Below are positions 45,616-54,605 of a stretch of 64,000 nucleotides of DNA, piece by piece. How positions within the stretch are numbered: position 1 is the first letter of the stretch; every line of letters begins with the position of its first letter. Origin of the DNA: Pseudoalteromonas peptidolytica (GTDB lineage: Bacteria; Pseudomonadota; Gammaproteobacteria; Enterobacterales; Alteromonadaceae); assembly GCF_012641745.1 (NCBI RefSeq), contig NZ_WEHZ01000025.1, positions 16,997 through 80,996 of the forward strand. The letters are read 5' to 3'. The notes below the pieces were generated by a model. It saw only the letters and a list, made by a program, of their open reading frames with translations. It was not told where the DNA came from and ran no database searches. The translations under genes and the position numbers were made by a program.

Positions 45616-45783
45616 CTAACAACGACAATGGGCAAAATCACCCGTTAATGTTTCTGTTAAACGGCACGGGATCCTCGTATTTGGTTCAGCTCCCCCACCT
45701 ACATTAGGGGTTTGCTGCAAGGGCAATACTTGCTGCTTCTCGTTAAGCTGCTTCAGCGATGATTTTTTTAATTTTAACTGCAT
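45616..45783 (-). CDS. Double-glycine-leader peptide with CxC end (peptide 2)
   Basis: A 55-residue reading frame begins MQLKLKKSSLKQLNEKQQ, continues LPLQQTPNVGGG, and ends with a core containing IPCRLTETLTGDF and HCRC. Cys residues are at 40, 53 and 55. Compared with peptide 1 the leader is about 60% identical, and the core shares CR, TG, an aromatic residue and the final CxC. AAGGAAATG lies about eight bases upstream of the ATG. The two genes look like a tandem duplication later split by a MITE-like repeat. Function may be a bacteriocin, a modified peptide or a signal. Confidence 0.75.
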   Translation of the reverse strand: MQLKLKKSSLKQLNEKQQVLPLQQTPNVGGGAEPNTRIPCRLTETLTGDFAHCRC

Positions 45784-46109
45784 AATCATTTCCTTGAAAT
45801 AAGAGTTTAGTGTTTTGATTTTGTCATCAACTCTAACTTGTCACACAATCGATAAACATTCAACAAAAAAACAACAACAACAAAGAAAAAATCATAAAAA
45901 TTACAAAATCACCGATAGATATGCTTTAAACCTGAATGGACGATACGGCAAAAAATAACTAAAACATTGTTTTAAAAAGGTATAAAGCATTGTGGTGATA
46001 TCGCTACATTTAGCTCAGCACCTCTCACCCACCATGTTGATTAACTATTTTTTTACCTATATGCTGTTACCGTTTTGCTTATAAAACATACAACATGTAA
46101 GGATTTAAT

Positions 46110-48659
46110 ATGAAACCAACTTCTATTCTTCAATTAATATGGACGAGTAGTTTGTTGACCATTGCAGGCCAAGCTGCTGCATATGATTGCAGTACGTTAG
46201 CTAATTGGTCACAACAGCAGGTCTACAAAAAAGGCGCACTTATTCAAACTCAAAACCAAGCATTTGAGGCCAAGTGGTATAGTCAAAACGAAGACCCGAC
46301 GACATACTCAGGCCCCTATGATGTTTGGAAAAATCTCGGTATATGTAGCTCAGGTCAAGATCATCCACCAAGCATTACACTCACAAGCCCTAATGATGGC
46401 GCTGTGCTGGGTGAAAATGACAGCGCTGTTTTATCGGCAGATGCAAGTGATATCGATGGTGATTTATCTTATGTGGAATTTTTGGTCGATGGACAGAGTA
46501 TTGCATTTGATAATACCCCGCCTTTTCAAGCAACATGGCGCGCAGCACTGGGTGAACATAGTTTGAGTGCGATTGCGACAGACGCTCAAGGGCACTCCAC
46601 AACTTCTCGTTCAGCAACCATTTCTGTCAAGGCCAACGGTACAAACCTGCCTCCGGCGGTATCGGTAAACACCCCAACTAATGGCCAACAATTTTATCAA
46701 AACGACATAGTAAATATTGATGTTGCGGCTGAAGACACCGATGGCAGTATTACAGAAGTTATCATCAGTGCGAATAGCCAAACGATTTCAACCTTAACAG
46801 CTCCCCCATTCCAAGTTCAGTGGCAAGCGTTGCCGCTTGGTATTACTCAGCTCAATGTTAAAGTTAGGGATAACCAAGGACTTATCAGCGAAGCAAGTGT
46901 AGCAATTGAAGTGCTAAGCAAAACCGCAGGTGGTTGCCAAGGATTAAGATCCTATCGTGCTGGACAAAGTTATCGTGCTGGTGAGCTTGTCGCACACAAT
47001 AATCACAAATACCGCTGTGATGTTTCAGGCTGGTGTAGTTCTAATGCGCTGTGGGCTTATGAACCTGGTACAGGCCAACATTGGCGTGATGCTTGGAGTG
47101 ATTTAGGACTCTGCGCTATCGCACCGAACGTCACATTTACGACTCCCGACAATAATAGCACGGTGCTAATTAACACTCCGACAACTATATCCATCAATGC
47201 ACAAGACCCCGATGGCAGCATCATTAATTTATCACTTTATGCTGACAACAGTCTGCTTTCGAGTGTGAGCCAACCCAGCTTAAACTATGAGTTTACACCT
47301 ACAGCGGCCACGCCTGTGCTTCTAACAGCAAAAGCGATGGACAATGAAAACAACCAAAGTGAAGAAACCATTACTATTAATGTCACTGATCAGCCTATTG
47401 CAGTTGATCTATTGGCTCCCACTAGCGGTAGCCAGCTTACGCTTGGTAACTCAACCCAGTTAATTGCTCAAGCTACTGCTTTTGTAGGACAAGTAACACA
47501 AGTTCAATTTTATGCTGATGGTGTATTGCTCAATACTGACACCTCTGCGCCTTTTAAATATAATTATTCCCCCACGTCCATAGGCGCAAAAACCCTTCAT
47601 GTAACAGCCACTAATGACAGCAACGAGCAGGTATCAAGCAGCGGTGTTACGCTTAAGGTTATTGATAAACCGATTGGGAAAAAACACAAGCTCATTGGTT
47701 ACTGGCACAACTTTGTCAATCCAGCAGGCTGCCCCATTCCCCTTGATCAGATGTCACAGGCTTGGGATGTCATTGATATCGCTTTTGCAGAAAATGACAG
47801 AAGCTCAAATGGTACGGTACATTTTAAACCATTTGAAAAGGATATTCGCTCTAACTGCCCTCCTATCGATCCGGCTAAATTTAAAACAGATATGCAAGCA
47901 CTACAGGCCCAAGGCAAAATTTTTGTATTAAGCCTAGGTGGAGCTGAAGGAACGATTACACTAAACACCGACGCGGATGAGGCGGCATTTGTGCGTAGCT
48001 TAACCGACATCATTCAGGAATGGGGATTTGATGGTTTGGATATTGATTTAGAAAGTGGCTCTAACCTCGTGCATGGGTCTCAGATCCAAGCAAGACTACC
48101 ACGCGCAATCAAACAAATTGAACAAAATATTGGTGGCAACATGGTGCTAACCATGGCTCCGGAGCACCCTTATGTTCACGGCGGGATGATTGCCTACTCA
48201 GGTATTTGGGGAGCGTATATTCCTCTTATCAATGAGTTACGAGATACCTTAGATTTACTCCATGTCCAGCTTTACAATAATGGTGGATTACCTAACCCCT
48301 ACGAGCCTGGCAGTGCGCCTGAAGGCTCGGTCAATATGATGGTGGCACATGCCAAAATGTTAATCGAGGGCTTTGACCTTGCTGATGGTAGCCGCTTTGC
48401 GCCGTTACGGGACGACCAAGTTGCAATAGGACTGCCTTCAGGACCACAATCCGCCAATTCAGGACAAGCACCTATCGGGAACATAATCAGTGCCCTAGAT
48501 TGCTTAACCAAAGGAGTAGACTGCGGAACGATTCAACCGAGCAGAGCCTATCCAAACTTCGGTGGTGTCATGACGTGGTCAATCAACTGGGATAAATATG
48601 ATGGCTACAACTTTTCTCGCCCGATTGGCGATAAATTAACGCAGATGGAGCAGCAATAA
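46110..48659 (+). CDS. Secreted GH18 chitinase, multidomain
   Basis: The 849-residue product has a signal peptide ending GQAAA. It then shows a CBM5/12-like module (about 27-78, WSQQQVYKKGALIQ, YDVWKNLGIC), two Ig-like modules (about 88-172 and 183-268), a second CBM5/12-like module (about 272-338, YRAGQSYRAGELV, WRDAWSDLGLC), two more Ig-like modules (about 343-425 and 430-520), and a GH18 domain (527-849). The catalytic motif FDGLDIDLE places the acid/base Glu at 648, and MAPEHPYVHG and VMTWSINWD follow as in bacterial chitinases of subfamily C/B type. It degrades chitin outside the cell. Export is probably by type II secretion. Confidence 0.93.
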   Translation: MKPTSILQLIWTSSLLTIAGQAAAYDCSTLANWSQQQVYKKGALIQTQNQAFEAKWYSQNEDPTTYSGPYDVWKNLGICSSGQDHPPSITLTSPNDGAVLGENDSAVLSADASDIDGDLSYVEFLVDGQSIAFDNTPPFQATWRAALGEHSLSAIATDAQGHSTTSRSATISVKANGTNLPPAVSVNTPTNGQQFYQNDIVNIDVAAEDTDGSITEVIISANSQTISTLTAPPFQVQWQALPLGITQLNVKVRDNQGLISEASVAIEVLSKTAGGCQGLRSYRAGQSYRAGELVAHNNHKYRCDVSGWCSSNALWAYEPGTGQHWRDAWSDLGLCAIAPNVTFTTPDNNSTVLINTPTTISINAQDPDGSIINLSLYADNSLLSSVSQPSLNYEFTPTAATPVLLTAKAMDNENNQSEETITINVTDQPIAVDLLAPTSGSQLTLGNSTQLIAQATAFVGQVTQVQFYADGVLLNTDTSAPFKYNYSPTSIGAKTLHVTATNDSNEQVSSSGVTLKVIDKPIGKKHKLIGYWHNFVNPAGCPIPLDQMSQAWDVIDIAFAENDRSSNGTVHFKPFEKDIRSNCPPIDPAKFKTDMQALQAQGKIFVLSLGGAEGTITLNTDADEAAFVRSLTDIIQEWGFDGLDIDLESGSNLVHGSQIQARLPRAIKQIEQNIGGNMVLTMAPEHPYVHGGMIAYSGIWGAYIPLINELRDTLDLLHVQLYNNGGLPNPYEPGSAPEGSVNMMVAHAKMLIEGFDLADGSRFAPLRDDQVAIGLPSGPQSANSGQAPIGNIISALDCLTKGVDCGTIQPSRAYPNFGGVMTWSINWDKYDGYNFSRPIGDKLTQMEQQ

Positions 48660-48995
48660 CCGACATCAAAGCGATATAACGTCTACTATGAGAGCCTAAG
48701 CAATGAGTATCACTTTTTTGTTTAGGCTTTTTTAGTTCGGTATGCATTCTCCTGAGCTTTGGGTATTTAGCCTAAACTATATGTGGATAGTTTGGTAAAA
48801 ATGGTACGCTGTAATGGATTTCACTCCTACCCCCTCCGCTCGATTAAAGACTCTGCTAACACGGTCAATTATTTTGGTCTCTTACTCCGCATCAAGCTTG
48901 GCTGGCACTGCAAGTTGTTGTTGAAGAAGACAGATATTACGATAACGATGGTGAGCTCCACAATAATGGGCAAAACGCGAAGCAAGGCTAACTAA
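48660..48995. other. Intergenic region after the chitinase gene
   Basis: AGCCTAA and TTTAGGCT followed by TTTTT (48693-48735) form a long-loop hairpin that probably ends chitinase transcription. A stretch at 48860-48985 reads in one frame as a protein-like tail including LTPHQAWLALQVVVEED and RYYDNDGELHNNG but has no start codon, and may be a gene remnant. No intact gene is supported. Confidence 0.4.
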
Positions 48996-49901
48996 TTAAA
49001 AAACCTCAGCCATAGTCTGACTTATAAACGCTCGCAGCCAACGAAGTGCTGGATATTGGTGCTGCACTTCGTGCCATACCATTGCGACATCAAAAGTACA
49101 GTCTGGTATGGGATTGTCAACGATCGTAAAATCAGCTCCGAGCTTTGATGCCTGACGAGCTGGGATGAGCGCAACTAAGTCTGTATTTTTTACCAGTTCT
49201 GGAACCAATAAAAACGAGGGGACTGACGTCATTACCTGTCTCGATTTACCATATTGCTGCAAGATTGAGTCAACGAATGTAGAGGTGCTACTCCCTTCAA
49301 AAGAGACCACAATGTGTTCAAGCTTCACATAATCTGCAATTGTTATTTTTGGCTTTAGCTGCGGATGGTGCTTCCTGCCAATCAACACGTACTTCTCTTG
49401 ATATAAGATTTTAAATCTTAACCAATCAGGCCCGCATTCCGGCGACATTAATGCCAAGTCAAGTTCTGAGTTTTGCAGCTGGACTGCAAGCGTTGCTATT
49501 TTCAAATGGCAAAGCACGACCTTGATATTAGGTGCCGCAACTTTTAAACGCTGTATCACCTTTGCCATCACCATCAGCTGTATATAGTCTGTACATGCCA
49601 CTTTAAAAGTTAAATTGGCCGTTTCAGGGGTAAAATCTTGATGCTCTACTAACACATTACTCACTAGATTCATCGCGGTGCGAAGTTCCGGCAGCAAAGC
49701 AATCGCTTTGGCAGTTGGTAGCATGCCTTTATGAATAGGGACTAATAACTGATCATCAAATAATCCTCGTAGCCGACTTAACTGAGTACTTACTGCTGGT
49801 TGGCTGAGGTTCAGCCTATCTGCCGCTTTGGTCACATTGCACTCTTCCAGTAGCACCACCAAAGTCTGAAGCAGATTTAAGTCCATCTTTTTACTATCCA
49901 T
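48996..49901 (-). CDS. LysR family transcriptional regulator
   Basis: The 301-residue product has a typical LysR N-terminal helix-turn-helix (DLNLLQTLVVLLEECNVTKA, LNLSQPAVSTQLSRLR) and an effector-binding domain (about 92-300). It is divergent from the quinone-reductase-like gene at 49993, with 91 bases between them. LysR proteins often control the divergent neighbour, so an electrophile- or quinone-responsive switch is likely. The intergenic segment holds ATTCAATTTTATTTATAG but no clear T-N11-A palindrome that I could fix. Confidence 0.9.
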   Translation of the reverse strand: MDSKKMDLNLLQTLVVLLEECNVTKAADRLNLSQPAVSTQLSRLRGLFDDQLLVPIHKGMLPTAKAIALLPELRTAMNLVSNVLVEHQDFTPETANLTFKVACTDYIQLMVMAKVIQRLKVAAPNIKVVLCHLKIATLAVQLQNSELDLALMSPECGPDWLRFKILYQEKYVLIGRKHHPQLKPKITIADYVKLEHIVVSFEGSSTSTFVDSILQQYGKSRQVMTSVPSFLLVPELVKNTDLVALIPARQASKLGADFTIVDNPIPDCTFDVAMVWHEVQHQYPALRWLRAFISQTMAEVF

Positions 49902-49992
49902 TTAATTTATACCTTGAGTAAATATATTCAATTTTATTTATAGCAAGATTACAGAGATAGTAACAACTCCTATTCGTTACAGAGTACTTATC

Positions 49993-50763
49993 ATGACTAA
50001 ATCCGCACTAGTGATATCGGCACATCCAGAGCCGACTTCCTTAACTCAGACACTCGCCAAGACAAGCGTCGAAACCTTAACGCGTATGGGCTTGCAAGTT
50101 CAAACTTCAAATCTATACCAAATGGACTGGAAGGCAGTAATTGATGCAACCGACTTCCCGCAAGATGACTCACAAGCACCACTTGCGATTATTGCAGCGT
50201 CTGGCAAAGCATATTACTCAAACACCCTAACCGAAGACGTTATTCAAGAGCAGCAAAAATTGTTGGCTGCCGACTTGGTTATTTTTCACTTTCCGCTTTG
50301 GTGGTACAGCGTGCCCGCCATACTCAAAGGCTGGTTCGATAGAGTCTATGCCTATGGCTTTGCTTACGGCTATCAAAACAAAGGAAACCAATTGCGCTAC
50401 GGCGAGGGAATTTTACAGGGAAAACGAGCATTAATTTGTGTAACTACAGGTGGTGGCTATGAGGATTACTCTCCTTTAGGGATAAACGGCACAATGGACG
50501 AATTACTATTCCCAATAACGCACGGGACTTTGTTTTTCCCAGGTATGGACGTTCTACAAAACCATGTTATTTTCGACGCCAAAGGCGAGCCTAATCAACG
50601 TATAGCTGATGAAGTTACCAGTTGGTCAAAGCGCTTAACACACGTATTTCGTGAAAAGCCAATCCCTTACCGAAAACAAAATAGTGGCGATTATATCAAC
50701 GGCCAAATGCTAAAATCCGAAGTCGCGATGGGAAAGTCGGGTATTGCTGCACATATTGCTTAA
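49993..50763 (+). CDS. NAD(P)H-dependent quinone oxidoreductase, flavodoxin fold
   Basis: The 256-residue product belongs to the NQO1/MdaB-like flavodoxin-fold family. Family blocks are ALVISAHPEPTSLTQTLA at the N-terminus, LVIFHFPLWWYSVPAILKGWFDRV and YGEGILQGKRALICVTTGG. These enzymes reduce quinones or nitro compounds by two electrons with FMN/FAD. It is divergent from a LysR gene, probably its regulator. Confidence 0.88.
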   Translation: MTKSALVISAHPEPTSLTQTLAKTSVETLTRMGLQVQTSNLYQMDWKAVIDATDFPQDDSQAPLAIIAASGKAYYSNTLTEDVIQEQQKLLAADLVIFHFPLWWYSVPAILKGWFDRVYAYGFAYGYQNKGNQLRYGEGILQGKRALICVTTGGGYEDYSPLGINGTMDELLFPITHGTLFFPGMDVLQNHVIFDAKGEPNQRIADEVTSWSKRLTHVFREKPIPYRKQNSGDYINGQMLKSEVAMGKSGIAAHIA

Positions 50764-50821
50764 TCGAGGTGTTATCAGCTATGTTTATAGGATGTAGCTG
50801 ATAATCAATGAGTATTGTAAT

Positions 50822-51760
50822 TTGCAAAACATCTGGATTGCCTTTTTTGGCGTTGTGCTGCTCACAGCTTGTACCCGAGTCAATAGCTGCGAGCTTGCAG
50901 TACTTGATGGTAATGTCGTGCTCAATTCCTCAAAGGTGCAGCCTAAATGTCGTTTTAAACAAGATCAAACCGGCCAGTTGTCTGCTGCGGCTAAGTTCAC
51001 CTCTGCGCTAACTCATCAAACGCCAAACGTTAAAATAAATCGGCTATCACAGAATCAAGCTCTGCAATCATGCAACATCGACGCTACACAAGATAGTTTG
51101 ACGTGTACATTTAATGGCAAAAGCGACCATTTCAAACTAACTAACACCGTTAAGCAGGGGAAAATCGCATCAACAAGCTGGCAGGATGATGACTATGTTT
51201 ACCTTGGCTGGATGACTAAGTCTGAGGTATTAATGGGCTATATTGCGTTTGGCACACTTAACAAACGCAGCGCGCCCTTTTTCATTCCCGCCTCCCAGTT
51301 TTGCCAGTATGGTCTAAGCTCGCATATTATTGACCTTGGTAAAAGCGACTCACTATGCCAAAACCACGAAGGGCTTTGGTCTCACAGCCGTTTGCTCCCC
51401 CTACCCCAGCCCTGCAAACAACCACAGCAAATGATCCAAGATAAAGGTGGAATTTGGGCACTGGAGTTTATCGAAAGTAGCTATCAATGGCGGATCTGTA
51501 GATACAACGATAACGCAGGTAGCCTGTTAGCCGCATACGAGTACAGTATAGATTTAAAGGCAACGCTGGCTCGGTATGGCTTACAGCCCAGTGATTACAC
51601 CCAACTTACTTTTTTAACCAATGGCGATACTAACGCCATTGCGAATGCGGTAGAAATAGATAACGTTTTTCCGGTCAGTGATATTACACCAAATCTTGAC
51701 CCGCAGACGATAGAATTGCCTATTCAGCAACTACAATACAAACTGACCAAGCTAGATTAA
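50822..51760 (+). CDS. Cys-rich lipoprotein-like protein of unknown function
   Basis: The 312-residue product seems to start at TTG (no ATG in frame nearby) with a lipoprotein signal ending VVLLTAC. The mature part has at least eight further Cys residues, suggesting periplasmic disulfides, and beta-rich segments (YVYLGWMTKSEVLMGYIAFG). I recognise no domain. An overlapping frame starting ATG at 50808 is shorter and lacks such a signal; I treat it as a shadow. No strong ribosome-binding site precedes the TTG, so either translation is weak or the start is upstream after a sequence error. It converges with the AraC-type gene. Confidence 0.55.
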   Translation: MQNIWIAFFGVVLLTACTRVNSCELAVLDGNVVLNSSKVQPKCRFKQDQTGQLSAAAKFTSALTHQTPNVKINRLSQNQALQSCNIDATQDSLTCTFNGKSDHFKLTNTVKQGKIASTSWQDDDYVYLGWMTKSEVLMGYIAFGTLNKRSAPFFIPASQFCQYGLSSHIIDLGKSDSLCQNHEGLWSHSRLLPLPQPCKQPQQMIQDKGGIWALEFIESSYQWRICRYNDNAGSLLAAYEYSIDLKATLARYGLQPSDYTQLTFLTNGDTNAIANAVEIDNVFPVSDITPNLDPQTIELPIQQLQYKLTKLD

Positions 51761-51767
51761 TTGCCAC

Positions 51768-52847
51768 TTACTCTTGTGCTTCACGTAGCACTTGCATGTG
51801 GTTAGTTTGTTTTCTAAATTGATTTGGCGTGGTACCCGTGGTGATTTTAAATGCTCTAGTAAATGGTCCAACCGACGCAAAACCACTTTCCAGTCCAACA
51901 ACAAGTACCGGCCAATGTTGTTTAGTGGGGTCTTGTAACAACACCTTAGCATGCTCAACTCTTAACTCATTGACCAATTGATTGAAATTTCGCGCCTGTA
52001 AGTTTTGTCGTATCACTCGGCTTATCTTATATTCCGGTTGATTAAATTGCTGAGCTAAATCAGCAACCTTTAACCCTTCTTTGAGGTATCCTTTTTGCGT
52101 AATAAGAAAGTGTTCGACCTGCTGCTGAAGTTCACTATCACCCTCGGCTTGCGTTGACTCACTTGATCTAGCGTACCTTACGGATGTTATTGTACGTTGA
52201 GATGAAAATCGCCAATACAGTAACACTTGCGCTGTCAATATGATGAGGATAGCTGCGCTTGTCACTGCCCATTCTTGAACCTCACGATTATCGGCAAAGC
52301 GATTTTCGGCCAATTTGGTGCCTGCGACACAAATAAAATAAGCGCATAAAAACAGCACCCTTTGTGCTTTTTCTGGCCCTTGAGACTGGGAGAATCCTCG
52401 ACACCCTTCCCAAAATGCCAACATGAGCACACTAGATGACAACAATAGGGTAAGCTCATACGCCGCACTGTTAAGCCACTCCACGAATCCGCCAGCATTC
52501 ATGTGTAACTGGCTGTCGATAAACAAATAGCCTTGTCGCCACACAACCAAAGCAGCAATGGCAGCTGCAAACACAATATGTCTCTGTAAAATGGCATTTT
52601 TTTCTCTAAATAATGCCCGAGCAAGCAACCAGAACCCATTACAGGTCACACAAGCACCAATGCCAATTAAATACTGATAACCATTTAAGGAATCTTGAGT
52701 TAGTTTTTTGGTCGTAGCCAGTGCTATTGAACCGCACACTAAAGCAAAGAGTAAATGTGCTGCTTTTTTTTCTTTTACAAAGAGCTGAGCAACAACCAAA
52801 GTACAACATAGGCTAAGCAGAAGTAGATAGTAATTTTCAATTGTCAT
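51768..52847 (-). CDS. AraC-type regulator with membrane-spanning N-terminus
   Basis: The product (359 residues from MTIENYYLLLLSL) has about seven hydrophobic helices in residues 1-215 and a C-terminal AraC HTH domain (about 245-350) with LKVADLAQQFNQPEYKISRVI and SGFASVGPFTRAFKITTGTTP. This layout is found in membrane-bound AraC regulators of Alteromonadales and Flavobacteria. The start at 52847 removes 20 atypical residues that would need a TTG. It is divergent from a DUF2306 gene at 53051, a likely target. The signal sensed is unknown. Confidence 0.8.
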   Translation of the reverse strand: MTIENYYLLLLSLCCTLVVAQLFVKEKKAAHLLFALVCGSIALATTKKLTQDSLNGYQYLIGIGACVTCNGFWLLARALFREKNAILQRHIVFAAAIAALVVWRQGYLFIDSQLHMNAGGFVEWLNSAAYELTLLLSSSVLMLAFWEGCRGFSQSQGPEKAQRVLFLCAYFICVAGTKLAENRFADNREVQEWAVTSAAILIILTAQVLLYWRFSSQRTITSVRYARSSESTQAEGDSELQQQVEHFLITQKGYLKEGLKVADLAQQFNQPEYKISRVIRQNLQARNFNQLVNELRVEHAKVLLQDPTKQHWPVLVVGLESGFASVGPFTRAFKITTGTTPNQFRKQTNHMQVLREAQE

Positions 52848-53050
52848 GGTGATTGAAAGAATATTGATAGACACAGAAACTCTAACAGTCACACCAAAAG
52901 CATTCAAATTAACTTTGTAAGTAAACTTAACACCACCATTTTCAAAGTTTGGCCAACTTTCTTTGCTTTGATTTTCAAAATCAAAGCGACGAGATCGAAA
53001 AACCTTGTCATTTTATATATCAAATTTATTGATTTATAAGGATAAGTATT

Positions 53051-53884
53051 TTGTCTTCCCTCAACTTGACCAATTCAACAGGAGTTTCCTTAAATCCCTT
53101 TAGCGTATTGAATGGTGCTGCAAAGAGCTGGGTATGTGTTGCATTACTCGGGCAATGGATGTTTGCTGTTTACATCTTAAGCCTATATGCCATCCCGCTC
53201 ATCACAGGGCTCACAGAGCAAAGTGCAGCTGCTTCTCCTGCGAGTGGACACACAAAAGATGCCAAGGTATTTTTTAGCCATGTTTTACCCGCTGTGATTT
53301 TGGCCACCAGCGGCTTATTACAGCTTATTCCTACGGTACGAAAACACTTTCCACGCTTTCACCGCTACAACGGAAGAGTATTTTTTATTCTCGGTATTTC
53401 GGGCGCACTCACCGGGTTATACCTCACTTGGGTAACCGGCCTTAGGCTAAGCGATGTTGGTGCCATTGGTATCACACTCAACGGTATATTAATTCCCATT
53501 GCGATATTTTTTGCTTGGCGTACAGCCATACAAAAAAATATCGCTACACATCAACGCTATGCCGTACATAGTTTTTTCTTGGTTAATGGGGTGTGGACGT
53601 TTCGCCTTTATTTGTTTGGTTGGTACATGGTCAACCAAGGCTTCAATGGCAATACCGCAACCTTAGATGGCCCCGTCGATATATTTATTTCGTTTGCCTG
53701 CTATCTGCTACCAATGACACTCGCAGAACTCTACTTTTGGGCAAAACGCCAAACCAAAGCTAGCGCACCGGTGTGGATAATCGCGGTGATGATGAGCTTA
53801 GGTTTTGTGATCACCGCGATAGGCGTTTGCGCGGCCGCTGTCATGATGTGGTGGCCACGCATTTCAGCGGTCTTTTTTAGTTAA
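53051..53884 (+). CDS. DUF2306 family membrane protein
   Basis: The 277-residue product has about seven membrane helices and the pattern of DUF2306 (YozB-like/haem-associated membrane families): KVFFSHVLPAVILATSGLLQLIP, split as KVFFSHVLPAVILA and LLQLIP, then RFHRYNGRVFF, RTAIQKNIATHQRYAVHSF and the late GPVDIF segment. Paired His (HRYNG, HQRYAVH) could ligate haem, but this is inference. The start is TTG with AAGGATAAG eight bases upstream. It is the first of two membrane genes; the next starts 30 bases later. Confidence 0.7.
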   Translation: MSSLNLTNSTGVSLNPFSVLNGAAKSWVCVALLGQWMFAVYILSLYAIPLITGLTEQSAAASPASGHTKDAKVFFSHVLPAVILATSGLLQLIPTVRKHFPRFHRYNGRVFFILGISGALTGLYLTWVTGLRLSDVGAIGITLNGILIPIAIFFAWRTAIQKNIATHQRYAVHSFFLVNGVWTFRLYLFGWYMVNQGFNGNTATLDGPVDIFISFACYLLPMTLAELYFWAKRQTKASAPVWIIAVMMSLGFVITAIGVCAAAVMMWWPRISAVFFS

Positions 53885-53914
53885 ATTACAGTTTAATTAG
53901 TTAGGAGTAGAAAC

Positions 53915-54484
53915 ATGCTTTTAGTCAAAGCGAACAAAATCAACAAAGGCCTAATTACATCGGCAATCTTACTCGTGATATCAACGCTGATGTGGCAACA
54001 TTTAAATGGCGGAATAGTGAGTCACTACTTACTTCACAGAGCAGATCTTCCAGCAGTATCTAACGCATGGGGAATTATCATAATTCCCGTATTAGCTTGG
54101 CTTACTGCACTGCGGCTTCATAAAGCAAGTGGAACAGAGAGCATTAAAAAAACAGCCCCCGTAGTTATTCCTACTGAGTTTTTGGTCGCATTCTTTGTGA
54201 TGTTAATCTTTAGCTTGTTGCAATCAGCCCTTTGGGAGTTCGGTTACCAAAGCCTCACCATGTATACAGCCTTAGGACTATTGATAGCTGGGTTATTTTA
54301 TCCAATCTACCGCGCAGAATGCATATTGGGACACGTAGTCGGTGCTAGTTTTACCTTTGGTTATGTTATTCCACTAATTGGCATTTTAGTGATGGCAATC
54401 GTTTCAGTGTTTTCTCTTTTTTGCTTAAAACCTATCTTTTCTAAACTACTAGAGAGGACGCAAGCACCAATAAGAATGGAGTAA
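53915..54484 (+). CDS. Membrane protein of unknown function
   Basis: The 189-residue product has about five hydrophobic helices (about 14-34, 46-66, 84-104, 112-130 and 142-168). TTAGGAG lies seven bases before the ATG. It follows the DUF2306 gene by 30 bases and is probably co-transcribed. I recognise no family. Confidence 0.65.
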   Translation: MLLVKANKINKGLITSAILLVISTLMWQHLNGGIVSHYLLHRADLPAVSNAWGIIIIPVLAWLTALRLHKASGTESIKKTAPVVIPTEFLVAFFVMLIFSLLQSALWEFGYQSLTMYTALGLLIAGLFYPIYRAECILGHVVGASFTFGYVIPLIGILVMAIVSVFSLFCLKPIFSKLLERTQAPIRME

Positions 54485-54605
54485 TAGTGACCTTGGAAAG
54501 CTCAAGACAAAACAAATAACCCCTAAGCGCCGCTATATAACTCGTTCCTTGTCGTTTTGACTCGTGTTAAATTAGCGATGATTGTTAAGAAAGGAACGAG
54601 CGGTT

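Noticed and set aside
48783..48995. A 70-codon plus-strand frame after the chitinase gene
   Set aside because: No signal, motif or ribosome-binding site; a different frame in the same DNA looks more protein-like.
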